A DNA stretch of 64,000 bases, from positions 182,070-246,069 of the forward strand of contig JAKSXM010000297.1 of the NCBI GenBank assembly GCA_022575985.1. The letters run 5' to 3'. This document shows, one piece after another, positions 1 through 13,530 of the stretch; the stretch's first letter is position 1, and every line of letters starts with the position of its first letter. The notes beneath the pieces are model-generated. The model had not been told where the DNA came from, did no database searches, and worked only from the letters and a program-made list of their open reading frames with translations. The position numbers were made by a program, and so were the translations under genes. The stretch is from Anagrus nilaparvatae. Lineage: Eukaryota > Arthropoda > Insecta > Hymenoptera > Mymaridae.

Positions 1-630
1 AAGCTCTATCACTTTGTGGGCCGTATTAATTTAAGATTTTCTCTATTTTAAATATTTTTATATTATTAGTAAACTTGGTTTATAAATAATTTTAACCAAT
101 TCAAATGGTTTTATGAAAGTGGAACCAAATTTCTAAAAAAATAATAATTTTAAAACTTAGTTAAACTATTTATGACATTTTTTCTTGCTGTAAAGCCTGG
201 TAAACCATTTTAATTTTAGATATTCTTTATTTTAAGTATTGTTGCATTATTAATAAACTTGGTTTATAAATGATTTTAACCAATTCAAATGGTTTTATGA
301 AAGTGGAATCTTACTACTAAAATAGCAAAAATTTTAAAACTCTATTAAACTATTTATATAATTTTTATTAAGCTCTATCAATTGGTGGGCCGTATTAATT
401 TGAGATTTTCTCTATTTAAAATAATTTTATATTATTTGTAAACTTGGTTTATAAACAATTTCAACTAATTCTATTGGTTTTATGAAAATGGAACCAAATT
501 TTTAAAAAAATAATTTTAAAACTTAGTTAATCTATTTATGACATTTTTTCTTGCTGTATAGCCTAGTAGACCGTATTAATCTTAGATATTCTTTATTTTA
601 AATATTGTTGGATTATTAATAAAATTGGTT

Positions 631-1452
631 CTGATCATGTCATCCCACCTGGCCGAGTTGAAAACGTTTTTGACGTCCAGCGTTACTAGAAGGACGTCCT
701 TGCGAATTGCAGGCCGCTTTTCCCTCTCAGCCTCTACGGTATCCACGACATGCCGAATGGCGTCTATCGTGGAATGCCCTTCACGAAAACCATGCTGCTC
801 CTCAGAGAGACCACCGCCCTCCTCGATTGCCCTTTTGAGCCTTGCCCGGAGCAAGTTCTCCAAAACCTTACCAATGGTGCGTGTCGCATGTTCCCTTGGA
901 GAACCTTGAAAATTTCGATGACACCTGCTTCTCGCCACAGCCAGAGCCTCCCGATAACTGGGGCAGTTTACCTCTCCAGGATAAAGCTCCGTGGAGCACT
1001 TATCCTTTCTGGTTTTACAGAGGAAGCACTCAGGCTTATCCTTGCTGCACTCTATCCTCTTATGGCCATCTTCACCACACTTTAAACACGCCTTACTTTT
1101 GTCTGGGCTTTTGCAGACATATTGGCTATGTCCATAACCCAGACACTTGTAGCAGCGCCTCACGTCTGCACGGAGGCGCACTCAACTCGATGTCCAACCG
1201 ATCTGGATTTTGCCCTTTTTGGCCAGGCGTAGAGCGTCGGCCTCAAGAAGGTCCACCACGGCCATCTGGCTTTTTGTGCCTTTGGTTTTGAAAATGGACA
1301 CCTCGAATAGGTCTCCATTTTCGACACCTATGGCCTTGGCAAGAGCTGCCTGAATCTCCTGTTCTTTCGTGACCCCATCCAAATCTCAAATTTCGAGTTT
1401 TAGTGTCGGTATCAAGTCACGAACATTCGACTCAGGGCCCGTGACTGACTTC
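631..1452 (-). pseudogene. LINE gag-RT chimera, array copy 1
   Basis: This minus-strand block joins the C-terminal half of an R1-like ORF1 (gag) to a fragment of ORF2 reverse transcriptase. The gag part has three cysteine-rich knuckles (CYKCLGYGHSQYVC, then CLKCGEDGHKRIEC, then a CFLCKTRKDKC-type third). The RT part has LSEEQHGFREGHSTIDAI and LVTLDVKNVFNSA, the latter matching RT motif A. The ORF2 endonuclease and everything after motif A are absent. In this copy alone a one-base shortening at the junction makes the zinc knuckles run in frame into RT (582-1181). A TGA after GWTSS separates an N-terminal piece at 1182-1382. No product is expected to be enzymatically active. Confidence 0.85.
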
Positions 1453-2460
1453 AAACTCTATTAAACTATTTATATAATTTTTCTTAAGCTCTATCACTTG
1501 GTGGGTCGTATTAATTTGAGATTTTATATATTTTTATATTATTAGTAAACTTGGTTTATAAACAATTTCAACTAATTCTATTGGTTTTATGAAAATGGAA
1601 CCAAATTTTTAAAATAATAATTTTAAAACTTAGTTAAACTATTTATGACATTTTTTCTTGCTGTATAGCCTAGTAGACCGTATTAATTTTATATATTCTA
1701 TATTTTAAATATTGTTGCATTATTAGTAAACTAGGTTTATAAATAATTTTAACCAATTCATATTGTTATATGAAAGTGGAACCCTACTAGTAAAATAGCA
1801 AACATTTTAAAACTCTCTTAAACTATTTATATAATTTTTCTTAAGCTCTATCACTTTGTGGGCCGTATTAATTTAAGATTTTCTCTATTTTAAATATTTT
1901 TATATTATTAGTAAACTTGGTTTATAAATAATTTCAACTTATTCTATTGGTTTTATGAAAATGGAACCAACTTTTTAAAATAATAATGTTAAAACTTAGT
2001 TAAACTATTTATGACATTTTTTCTTGCTGTAAAGCCTGGTAAACCATTTTAATTTTAGATATTCTTTATTTTAAGTATTGTTGCATTATTAATAAACTTG
2101 GTTTATAAATAATTTTAACCAATTCAAATAGTTTTATGAAAGTGGAATCTTACTACTAAAATAGCAAAAATTATAAAACTCTATTAAACTATTTATATAA
2201 TTTTTATTAAGCTCTATCACTTGGTGGGCCGTATTAATTTGAGATTTTATATATTTTTATATTATTAGTAAACTTGGTTTATAAACAATTTCAACTAATT
2301 CTATTGGTTTTATGAAAATGAAACCAAATTTTTAAAAAAATAATTTTAAAACTTAGTTAAACTATTTATGACATTTTTTCTTGCTGTATAGCCTAGTAGA
2401 CCGTATTAATCTTAGATATTCTTTATTTTAAATATTTTTGGATTATTAATAAAATTGGTT

Positions 2461-3283
2461 CTGATCATTTCATCCCACCTGGCCGAGTTGAAAGCGTTTT
2501 TGACGTCCAGCGTTACTAGAAGGACGTCCTTGCGAATTGCAGGCCGCTTTTCCCTCTCAGCCTCTACGGTATCCACGACATGCCGAATGGCGTCTATCGT
2601 GGAATGCCCTTCATGAAAACCATGCTGCTCTTCAGAGAGACCACCGCCCTCCTCGATTGCCCTTCTGAGCCTTGCCCGGAGCAAGCTCTCCAAAACCTTA
2701 CTAATGGTGCGTGTCGCATGTTCCCTTGGAGAACCTTGAACATTTTCGATGACACCTGCTTCTCGCCAAAGCCAGAGCCTCCCGATAACTAGGGCAGTTT
2801 ACCTCTCCAGGATAAAGCTCCGTGGAGCAGTTATCCTTTCTGGTTTTACAGAGGAAGCACTCAGGCTTATCCTTGCTGCACTCTATCCTCTTATGGCCAT
2901 CTTTACCACACTTTAAACACGCCTTACTTCTGTCTGGGCCTTTGCAGACATATTGGCTATGTCCATAACCCAGACACTTGTAGCAGCGCCTCACGTCTGC
3001 ACGGAGGCGCACTCTACTCGATGTCCAGCCGATCTGGATTTTGCCCTTTTTGGCCAGGCATAGAGCGTCGGCCTCAAGAAGGTCCAACATGGCCATCTGG
3101 CTTTTAGTGCCTTTGGTTTTGAAAATGGACACCTCGAATAGGTCTCCATTTTCGACACCTATGGCCTTGGCAAGAGCTGCCTGAATCTCCTGTTCTTTCG
3201 TGACCCCATCCAAATCTCAAATTTCGAAGTTTAGTGTCGGGATCAAGTCACGAACATTCGACTCAGGGCCCGTGACTGACTTC
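2461..3283 (-). pseudogene. LINE gag-RT chimera, array copy 2
   Basis: The gag part is open for 170 codons (2701-3213), with all three knuckles. It then leaves frame at the junction, so the RT piece (2412-2693) is read separately. The RT piece ends inside satellite sequence (NNPKIFKIKNI), which shows that its C-terminus is read-through into the repeat. It has an Arg-to-His change (FHEG instead of FREG). The gag stop at 2700 comes from the frame change at the deletion junction. Upstream of the first Met, a TGA interrupts gag-like sequence that is present in every copy. Confidence 0.85.
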
Positions 3284-4300
3284 AAACTCTATTAAACTAT
3301 TTATATAATTTTTCTTAAGCTCTATCACTTGGTGGGCCGTATTAATTTGAGATTTTATATATTTTTATATTTTTAGTAAACTTGGTTTATAAACAATTTT
3401 AACTAATTCTATTGGTTTTATGAAAATGGAACCAAATTTTTAAAATAATAATTTTAAAACTTAGTTAAACTATTTATGACATTTTTTCTTGCTGTATAGC
3501 CTAGTAGACCATATTAATTTTAGATATTCTATATTTTAAATATTGTTGCATTATTAGTAAACTAGGTTTATAAATAATTTTAACCAATTCATATTGTTAT
3601 ATGAAAGTGGAACCCTACTACTAAAATAGCAAACATTTTAAAACTCTCTTAAACTATTTATATAATTTTTCTTAAGCTCTATAACTTTTTGGGCCGTATT
3701 AATTTAAGATTTTCTCTATTTTAAATATTTTTATATTATTAGTAAACTTGGTTTATAAATAATTTCAACTTATTCTATTGGTTTTATGAAAATGGAACCA
3801 ACTTTTTAAAATAATAATGTTAAAACTTAGTTAAACTATTTATGACATTTTTTCTTGCTGTAAAGCCTGGTAAACCATTTTAATTTTAGATATTCTTTAT
3901 TTTAAGTATTGTTGCATTATTAATAAACTTGGTTTATAAATAATTTTAACCAATTCAAATAGTTTTATGAAAGTGGAATCTTACTACTAAAATAGCAAAA
4001 ATTTTAAAACTCTATTAAAATATTTATATAATTTTTATTAAGCTCTATCACTTGGTGGGCCGTATTAATTTGAGATTTTCTCTATTTAAAATAATTTTAT
4101 ATTATTAGTAAACTTGGTTTATAAACAATTTCAACTAATTCTATTGGTTTTATGAAAATGGAACCAAATTTTTAAAAAAATAATTTTAAAACTTAGTCAA
4201 ACTATTTATGACATTTTTTCTTGCTGTATAGCCTAGTAGACCGTATTAATCTTAGATATTCTTTATTTTAAATATTTTTGGATTATTAATAAAATTGATT

Positions 4301-5123
4301 CTGATCATTTCATCCCACCTGGCCGAGTTGAAAGCGTTTTTGACGTCCAGCGTTACTAGAAGGACGTCCTTGCGAATTGCAGGCCGCTTTTCCCTCTCAG
4401 CCTCTACGGTATCCACGACATGCCGAATGGCGTCTATCGTGGAATGCCCTTCACGAAAACCATGCTGCTCCTCAGAGAGACCACCGCCCTCCTCGATTGC
4501 CCTTCTGAGCCTTGCCCGGAGCAAGCTCTCCAAAACCTTACTAATGGTGCGTGTCGCATGTTCCCTTGGAGAACCTTGAACATTTTCGATGACTCCTGCT
4601 TCTCGCCACAGCCAGAGCCTCCCGATAACTAGGGCAGTTTACCTCTCCAGGATAAAGCTCCGTGGAGCAGTTATCCTTTCTGGTTTTACAGAGGAAGCAC
4701 TCAGGCTTATCCTTGCTGCACTCTATCCTCTTATGGCCATCTTTACCACACTTTAAACACGCCTTACTTCTGTCTGGGCCTTTGCAGACATATTGGCTAT
4801 GTCCATAACCCAGACACTTGTAGCAGCGCCTCACGTCTGCACGGAGGCGCACTCTACTCGATGTCCAGCCGATCTGGATTTTGCCCTTTTTGGCCAGGCA
4901 TAGAGCGTCGGCCTCAAGAAGGTCCACCACGGCCATCTGGCTTTTTTTGCCTTTGGTTTTGAAAATGGACACCTCGAATAGGTCTCCTTTTTCGACAACT
5001 ATGGACTTGGCAAGAGCTGCCTGAATCTCCTGTTCTTTCGTGACCCCATCCAAATCTCAAATTTCGAGTTTTAGTGTCGGGATCAAGTCACGAACATTCG
5101 ACTCAGGGCCCGTGACTGACTTC
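4301..5123 (-). pseudogene. LINE gag-RT chimera, array copy 3
   Basis: Same structure as copy 2, with a 170-codon gag piece at 4541-5053 and an RT piece at 4252-4533. Private changes near the gag N-terminus (SIVVEKGD where most copies have AIGVENGD) and KGKKSQ instead of KGTKSQ show independent drift after amplification. Knuckle cysteines and histidines are retained. The RT piece contains motif A but no catalytic YADD box. Confidence 0.85.
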
Positions 5124-6323
5124 AAACTCTATTAAACTATTTATATAATTTTTCTTAAGCTCTATCACTTGGTGGGCCGTATTAATTTGAGATTTTATAT
5201 ATTTTTATATTATTAGTAAACTTGGTTTATAAACAATTTCAACTAATTCTATTGGTTTTATGAAAATGGAACCAAATTTTTAAAATAATAATTTTAAAGC
5301 TTAGTTAAACTATTTATGACATTTTTTCTTGCTGTATAGCCTAGTAGACCGTATTAATTTTAAATATTCTATATTTTAAATATTGTTGCATTATTAGTAA
5401 ACTAGGTTTATAAATAATTTTAACCAATTCATATTGTTATATGAAAGTGGAACCCTACTACTAAAATAGCATACATTTTTAAACTCTCTTAAACTATTTA
5501 TATAATTTTTCTTAAGCTCTATCACTTTGTGGGCCGTATTAATTTAAGATTTTCTCTATTTTAAATATTTTTATATTATTAGTAAACTTGGTTTATAAAC
5601 AATTTCAACTTATTCTATTGGTTTTATGAAAATGGAACCAAACTTTTAAAATAATAATGTCAAAACTTAGTTAAACTATTTATGATATTTTTTCTTGCTG
5701 TATAGCCTAATAGACCGTATTAATTTTAGATATTCTTTATTTTAAATATTATTTCATAATTAGTAAACTTGGTTTATAAATAATTTTAACCAATTCAAAT
5801 GGTTTTATGAAAGTGGAACCAAATTTCTAAAAATATAATAATTTTAAAACTTAGTCAAACTATTTATGACATTTTTTCTTGCTGTAAGGCCTGGTAAACC
5901 ATTTTAATTTTAGATATTCTTTATTTTAAGTATTGTTGCATTATTAATAAACTTGGTTTATAAATAATTTTAACCAATTCAAATGGTTTTATGAAAGTGG
6001 AATCTTACTACTAAAATAGCAAAAATTTTAAAACTCTATTAAACTATTTATATAATTTTTATTAAGCTCTATCACTTGGTGGGCCGTATTAATTTGAGAT
6101 TTTCTCTATTTAAAATATTTTTATATTATTTGTAAACTTGGTTTATAAACAATTTCAACTAATTCTATTGGTTTTATGAAAATGGAACGAAATTTAAAAA
6201 AAAATAATTTTAAATTTAGTTAAACTATTTATGACATTTAATCTTGCTGTATAGCCTAGTAGACCGTATAAATCTTAGATATTCTTTATTTTAAATATTG
6301 TTGGATTATTAATAAAATTAGTT

Positions 6324-7146
6324 CTGATCATGTCATCCCACCTGGCCGAGTTGAAAGCGTTTTTGACGTCCAGCGTTACTAGAAGGACGTCCTTGCGAAT
6401 TGCAGGCCGCTTTTCCCTCTCAGCCTCTACGGTATCCACGACATGCCGAATGGCGTCTATCGTGGAATGCCCTTCACGAAAACCATGCTGCTCCTCAGAG
6501 AGACCACCGCCCTCCTCGATTGCCCTTCTGAGCCTTGCCCGGAGCAACCTCTCCAAAACCTTACTAATGGTGCGTGTCGCATGTTCCCTTGGAGAACCTT
6601 AAACATTTTCGATGACAGCTGCTTCTCGCCACAGCCAGAGCCTCCCGATAACTGGGGCAGTTTACCTCTCCAGGATAAAGCTCCGTGGAGCACTTATCCT
6701 TTCTGGTTTTACAGAGGAAGCACTCAGGCTTATCCTTGCTGCACTCTATCCTCTTATGGCCATCTTCACCACACTTTAAACACGCCTTACTTCTGTCTGG
6801 GCCTTTGCAGACATATTGGCTATGTCCATAACCCAGACACTTGTAGCAGCGCCTCACGTCTGCACGGAAGCGCACTCTACTCGATGTCCAGCCGATCTGG
6901 ATTTTGCCCTTTTTGGCCAGGCGTAGAGCGTCGGCCTCAAAAATGTCCACCACGGCCATCTGGCATTTTGTGCCTTTGGTTTTGAAAATGGACACCTCGA
7001 ATAGGTCTCCATTTTCGACACCTATGGCCATGGCAAGAGCTGCCTGAATCTCCTGTTTTTTCGTGACCCCATCCAAATTTCAAATTTCGAGTTTTAGTGT
7101 CGGGATCAAGTCACGAACATTCGACTCAGGGCCCGTGACTGACTTC
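6324..7146 (-). pseudogene. LINE gag-RT chimera, array copy 4
   Basis: The gag piece is open at 6564-7076 (170 codons) and the RT piece at 6275-6556. It is distinguished by AMAIGVENG, by DIFEADAL instead of DLLEADAL, and by the SSCHRKCLRF junction peptide that it shares only with copy 5. Copies 4 and 5 therefore look like sister copies. Confidence 0.85.
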
Positions 7147-7799
7147 AAACTCTATTAAACTATTTATATAATATTTCTTAAGCTCTATCACTTGGTGGGC
7201 CGTATTGATTTGAGATTTTATATATTTTTATATTATTAGTAAACTTGGTATATAAACAATTTCAACTAATTCTATTGGTTTTATGAAAGTGGAAATAAAT
7301 TTCTAAAAAAATAATAATTTTAAAACTTAGTCAAACTATTTATGACATTTTTTCTTGCTGTAAGGCCTGGTAAACCATTTTAATTTTAGATATTCTTTAT
7401 TTTAAGTATTGTTGCATTATTAATAAACTTGGTTTATAAATAATTTTAACCAATTCAAATGGTTTTATGAAAGTGGAATCTTACTACTAAAATAGCAAAA
7501 ATTTTAAAACTCTATTAAACTATTTATATAATTTTTATTAAGCTCTATCACTTGGTGGGCCGTATTAATTTGAGATTTTCTCTATTTAAAATATTTTTAT
7601 ATTATTTGTAAACTTGGTTTATAAACAATTTGAACTAATTCTATTGGTTTTATGAAAATGGAACCAAATTTAAAAAAAAATAATTTTAAATTTAGTTAAA
7701 CTATTTATGACATTTAATCTTGCTGTATAGCCTAGTAGACCGTATTAATCTTAGATATTCTTTATTTTAAATATTGTTGGATTATTAATAAAATTGGTT

Positions 7800-8622
7800 C
7801 TGATCATGTCATCCCACCTGGCCGAGTTGAAAGCGTTTTTGACGTCCAGCGTTAATAGAAGGACGTCCTAGCGAATTGCAGGCCGCTTTTCCCTCTCAGC
7901 CTCTACGGTATCCACGACATGCCGAATGGCGTCTATCGTGGAATGCCCTTCACGAAAACCATGCTGCTCCTCAGAGAGACCACCGCCCTCCTCGATTGCC
8001 CTTCTAAGCCTTGCCCGGAGCAAGCTCTCCAAAACCTTACTAATGGTGCGTGTCGCATGTTCCCTTGGAGAACCTTAAACATTTTCGATGACAGCTGCTT
8101 CTCGCCACAACCAGAGCCTCCCGATAACTGGGGCAGTTTACCTCACCAGGATAAAGCTCCGTGGAGCACTTATCCTTTCTGGTTTTACAGAGGAAGCACT
8201 CAGGCTTATCCTTGCTGCACTCTATCCTCTTATGGCCATCTTCACCACACTTTAAACACGCCTTACTTCTGTCTGGGCCTTTGCAGACATATTGGCTATG
8301 TCCATAACCCAGACACTTGTAGCAGCGCCTCACGTCTGCACGGAGGCGCACTCTACTCGATGTCCAGCCGATCTGGATTTTGCCCTTTTTGGCCAGGCGT
8401 AGAGCGTCGGCCTCTAGAAGGTCCACCACGGCCACCTGGCATTTTGTGCCTTTGGTTTTGAAAATGGACACCTCGAATAGGTCTCCATTTTCGACACCTA
8501 TGGCCTTGGCAAGAGCTGCCTGAATCTCCTGTTCTTTCGTGACCCCATCCAAATCTCAAATTCCGAGTTTTAGTGTCGGGATCAAGTCACGAACATTCGA
8601 CTCAGGGCCCGTGACTTACTTC
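7800..8622 (-). pseudogene. LINE gag-RT chimera, array copy 5
   Basis: The gag piece is open for 170 codons (8040-8552). The RT piece is interrupted by an in-frame TAG near 7870, made by an A-to-T change in the stretch that reads IRKDV in other copies. The junction peptide matches copy 4. Confidence 0.85.
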
Positions 8623-8916
8623 AAACTCTATTAAATTATTTATATAATTTTTCTTAAGCTCTATCACTTGGTGGGCCGTATTAATTTGAGATTTTCTCTA
8701 TTTAAAATATTTTTACATTATTAGTAAACTTGGTTTATAAAGAATTTCAACTAATTCTATTGGTTTTATGAAAATGGAACCAAATTTTTAAAAAAATAAT
8801 TTTAAAACTTAGTTAAACTATTTATGACATTTTTTCTTGCTGTATAGCCTAGTAGACCGTATTAATCTTAGATATTCTTTATTCTAAATATTGTTGGATT
8901 ATTAATAAAATTGGTT

Positions 8917-9741
8917 CTGATCATGTCATCAAACCTGGCCGAGTTGAAAGCGTTTTTGACGTCCAGCGTTACTAGAAGGACGTCCTTGCGAATTGCAGGC
9001 CGCTTTTCTCTCTCAGCCTCTACGGTATCCACGACATGCCGAATGGCGTCTATCGTGGAATGCCCTTCACGAAAACCATGCTGCTCCTCAGAGAGACCAC
9101 CGCCCTCCTCGATTGCCCTTCTGAGCCTTGCCCGGAGCAAGCTCTCCAAAACCTTACCAATGGTGCGTGTCGCATGTTCCCTTGGAGAACCTTGAACATT
9201 TTCGATGACACCTGCTACTCGCCACAGCCAGAGCCTCCCGATAACTGGGACAGTTTACCTCTCCAGGATAAAGCTCCGTGGAGCACTTATCCTTTCTGGT
9301 TTTACAGAGGAAGCACTCAGGCTTATCCTTGCTGTACTCTATCCTCTTATGGCCATCTTCACCACACTTTAAACACGCCTTACTTCTGTCTGGGCCTTTG
9401 CAGACATATTGGTTATGTCCATAACCCAGACACTTGTAGCAGAGCCTCACGTCTGCACGGAGGCGCACTCAACTCGATGTCCAGCCGATCTGGATTTTGC
9501 CCTTTTTGGCCAGGCGTAGAGCGTCGGGCCTCAAGAAGGTCCACCACGGCCATCTGGCTTTTTTGTGCCTTTGGTTTTGAAAATGGACACCTCGAATAGG
9601 TCTCCATTTTCGACACCTATGGCCTTGGCAAGAGCTGCCTGAATCTCCTGTTCTTTCGTGACCCCATCCAAATCTCAAATTTCGAGTTTTAGTGTCGAGA
9701 TCAAGTCACGAACATTCGACTCAGGGCCCGTGACTTACTTC
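8917..9741 (-). pseudogene. LINE gag-RT chimera, array copy 6
   Basis: This copy is two bases longer than most. Single-base insertions near 9528 (GTCGGGCC) and near 9560 (T-run) break the gag frame, and a TGA follows GWTSS. The knuckle region is still open at 9154-9468, but the Cys after RIE has become Tyr (RIEY), which would damage the second knuckle. The RT piece (8868-9149) is intact apart from Trp-to-Phe in SARFDDM. Confidence 0.85.
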
Positions 9742-11126
9742 AAACTCTATTAAACTATTTATATAATTTTTCTTAAGCTCTATCACTTGGTAGGCCGTAT
9801 TAATTTGAGATTTTATATATTTTTATATTATTAGTAAACTTGGTTTATAAACAATTTCAACTAATTCTATTGGTTTTATGAAAATGGAACCAAATTTTTA
9901 AAATAATAATTTTAAAACTTAGTTAAACTATTTATGACATTTTTTCTTGCTGTATAGCCTGGTAAACCGTTTTAATTTTAAAAATTCTTTATTTTAAATA
10001 TTGTTGCATTATTAGTAAACTTGGTTTATAAATAATTTTAACCAATTCATATTGTTATATGAAAGTGGAACCCTACTACTAAAATAGCAAAAATTTTAAA
10101 ACTCTCTTTAACTATTTATATAATTTTTATTAAGCTCTATCACTTGTTGGACCGTATTAATTTGAGATTTTCTCTAATTAAAATATTTTTATATTATTAG
10201 TAAACTTGGTTTATAAAGAATTTCGACTAATTCTATTGGTTTTATGGAAATGGAACCAAATTTTTAAAATAATAATTTTAAAACTTAGTTAAACTATTTA
10301 TGACATTTTTTCTTGCTGTATAGCCTAGTAGACCGTATTAATTTTAGATATTCTATATTCTAAATATTGTTGCATTATTAGTAAACTAGGTTTATAAATA
10401 ATTTTAACCAATTCATATTGTTATATGAAAGTGGAACCCTACTACTAAAATAGCAAACATTTTAAAACTCTCTTAAACTATTTATATAATTTTTCTTAAG
10501 CTCTATCACTTTGTGGGCCGTATTAATTTAAGATTTTCTCTATTTTAAATATTTTTATATTATTAGTAAACTTGGTTTATAAATAATTTCAACTTATTCT
10601 ATTGGTTTTATGAAAATGGAACCAAATTTTTAAAATAATAATTTTAAAACTTAGTTAAACTATTTATGACATTTTTTCTTGCTGTATAGCCTGGTAAACC
10701 GTTTTAATTTTAGATATTCTTTATTTTAAATATTGTTGCATTATAAGTAAACTTGGTTTATAAATAATTTTAACCAATTCATATTGTTATATGAAAGTGG
10801 AACCCTACTACTAAAATAGCAAAAATTTTAAAAACTCTCTTTAACTATTTATATAATTTTTTTTAAGCTCTATCACTTGTTGGACCGTATTAATTTGAGA
10901 TTTTCTCTATTTAAAATATTTTTATATTATTTCTAAACTTGGTTTATAAACAATTTCAACTAATTCTATGGGTTTTATGAAAATGGAACCAAATTTTTAA
11001 AAAAATAATTTTAAAACTTAGTTATACTATTTATGACATTTTTTTCTTGCTGTATAGCCTAGTAGACCGTATTAATCTTAGATATTCTTTATTTTAAATA
11101 TTGTTGGATTATTAATAAAATTGGTT

Positions 11127-11949
11127 CTGATCATGTCATCCAACCTGGCCGAGTTGAAAGCGTTTTTGACGTCCAGCGTTACTAGAAGGACGTCCTTGCG
11201 AATTGCAGGCCGCTTTTCCCTCTCAGCCTCTACGGTATCCACGACATGCCGAATGGCGTCTATCGTGGAATGCACTTCACGAAAACCATGCTGCTCCTCA
11301 GAGACACCACCGCCCTCCTCGATTGCCCTTCTGAGCCTTGCCCGGAGCAAGCTCTCCAAAACCTTACCAATGGTGCGTGTCGCATGTTCCCTTGGAGAAC
11401 CTTGAACATTTTCGATGACACCTGCTACTCGCCACAGCCAGAGCCTCCCGAAAACTGGGGCAGTTTACCTCTCCAGGATAAAGCTCCGTGGAGCACTTAT
11501 CCTTTCTGGTTTTACAGAGGAAGCACTCAGGCTTATCCTTGCTGCACTCTATCCTCTTATGGCCATCTTCACCACACTTTCAACACGCCTTACTTCTGTC
11601 TGGGCCTTTGCAGACATATTGGCTATGTCCATAACCCAGACACTTGTAGCAGCGCCTCACGTCTGCACGGAGGCGCACTCAACTCGATGTCCAGCCGATC
11701 TGGATTTTGCCCTTTTTGGCCAGGCGTAGAGCGTCGGCCTCAAGAAGGTCCACCACGGCCATCTGGCTTTTTGTGCCTTTGGTTTTGAAAATGGACACCT
11801 CGAATAGGTCTCCATTTTCGACACCTATGGCCTTGGCAAGAGCTGCCTGAATCTCCTGTTCTTTCGTGACCCCATCCAAATCTCAAATTTCGAGTTTTAG
11901 TGTCGGGATCAAGTCACGAACATTCGACTCAGGGCCCGTGACTTACTTC
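11127..11949 (-). pseudogene. LINE gag-RT chimera, array copy 7
   Basis: First block of the 2404-bp duplicated unit. The RT piece is open at 11078-11359, with Gly-to-Val (FREVHST) and Trp-to-Leu (SARLDD) changes shared only with copy 9. The gag N-terminal piece (11679-11879) stops at the TGA after GWTSS. Confidence 0.85.
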
Positions 11950-12243
11950 AAACTCTATTAAATTATTTATATAATTTTTCTTAAGCTCTATCACTTGGTG
12001 GGCCGTATTAATTTGAGATTTTCTCTATTTAAAATATTTTTACATTATTAGTAAACTTGGTTTATAAAGAATTTCAACTAATTCTATTGGTTTTATGAAA
12101 ATGGAACCAAATTTTTAAAAAAATAATTTTAAAACTTAGTTAAACTATTTATGACATTTTTTCTTGCTGTATAGCCTAGTAGACCGTATTAATCTTAGAT
12201 ATTCTTTATTTTAAATATTGTTGGATTATTAATAAAATTGGTT

Positions 12244-13060
12244 CTGATCATGTCATCCCACCTGGCCGAGTTGAAAGCGTTTTTGACGTCCAGCGTTACT
12301 AGAAGGACGTCCTTGCGAATTGCAGGCCGCTTTTCCCTGTCAGCCTTTACGGTATCCACGACATGCCGAATGGCGGCTATCGTGGAATGCCCTTCACGAA
12401 AACCATGCTGCTCCTCAGAGAGACCACCGCCCTCCTCGATTGCCCTTCTGAGCCTTGCCCGGAGCAAGCTCTCCAAAACCTTACCAATGGTGCGTGTCGC
12501 ATGTTCCCTTGGAGAACCTTGAACATTTTCGATGACACCTGCTTCTCGCCACAGCCAGAGCCTCCCGATAACTGGGGCAGTTTACCTCTCCAGGATAAAA
12601 CTCCGTGGAGCACTTATACTTTCTGGTTTTACAGAGGAAGCACTCAGGCTTATCCTTGCTGCACTCTATCCTCTTATGGCCATCTTCACCACACTTTAAA
12701 CACGCCTTACTTCTGTCTGGGCCTTTGCAGACATATTGGCTATGTCCATAACCCAGACACTTGTAGCAGCGCCTCACGTCTGCACGGAGGCGCACTCTAC
12801 TCGATGTCCAGCCGATCTGGATTTTGCCCTTTTTGGCCAGGCGTAGAGCGTCGGCCTCAAGAAGGTCCACCACGGCCATCTGGCTTTTTGTGCTTTTGAA
12901 AATGGACACCTCGAATAGGTCTCCATTTTCAACACCTATGGCCTTGGCAAGAGCTGCCTGAATCTCCTGTTCTTTCGTGACCCCATCCAAATCTCAAATT
13001 TCGAGTTTTAGTGTCTGGATCAAGTCACGAACATTCGACTCAGGGCCCGTGACTGACTTC
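12244..13060 (-). pseudogene. LINE gag-RT chimera, array copy 8
   Basis: Second block of the duplicated unit. It is 6 bp shorter, because two codons are lost in KTKGTKSQ (it reads KSTKSQ). The gag piece is open for 169 codons (12481-12990) and the RT piece at 12195-12476 carries STIAAI in place of STIDAI. The third-knuckle region reads RKYKC. Confidence 0.85.
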
Positions 13061-13530
13061 AAACTCTATTAAACTATTTATATAATTTTTCTTAAGCTCT
13101 ATCACTTGGTGGGCCGTATTAATTTGAGATTTTATATATTTTTATATTATTAGTAAACTAGGTTTATAAATAATTTTAACCAATTCATATTGTTATATGA
13201 AAGTGGAACCCTACTACTAAAATAGCAAACATTTTAAAACTCTCTTAAACTATTTATATAATTTTTCTTAAGCTCTATCACTTGTTGGACCGTATTAATT
13301 TGAGATTTTCTCTATTTAAAATATTTTTATATTATTTCTAAACTTGGTTTATAAACAATTTCAACTAATTCTATGGGTTTTATGAAAATGGAACCAAATT
13401 TTTAAAAAAATAATTTTAAAACTTAGTTATACTATTTATGACATTTTTTCTTGCTGTATAGCCTAGTAGACCGTATTAATCTTAGATATTCTTTATTTTA
13501 AATATTGTTGGATTATTAATAAAATTGGTT

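Noticed and set aside
625..1291. Plus-strand open frames over each LINE block (for example 94- and 180-codon frames starting MSSHLAEL or MPNGVYRG)
   Set aside because: They lie opposite the recognised gag/RT frames and are shadows caused by the codon pattern of the minus-strand coding sequence.
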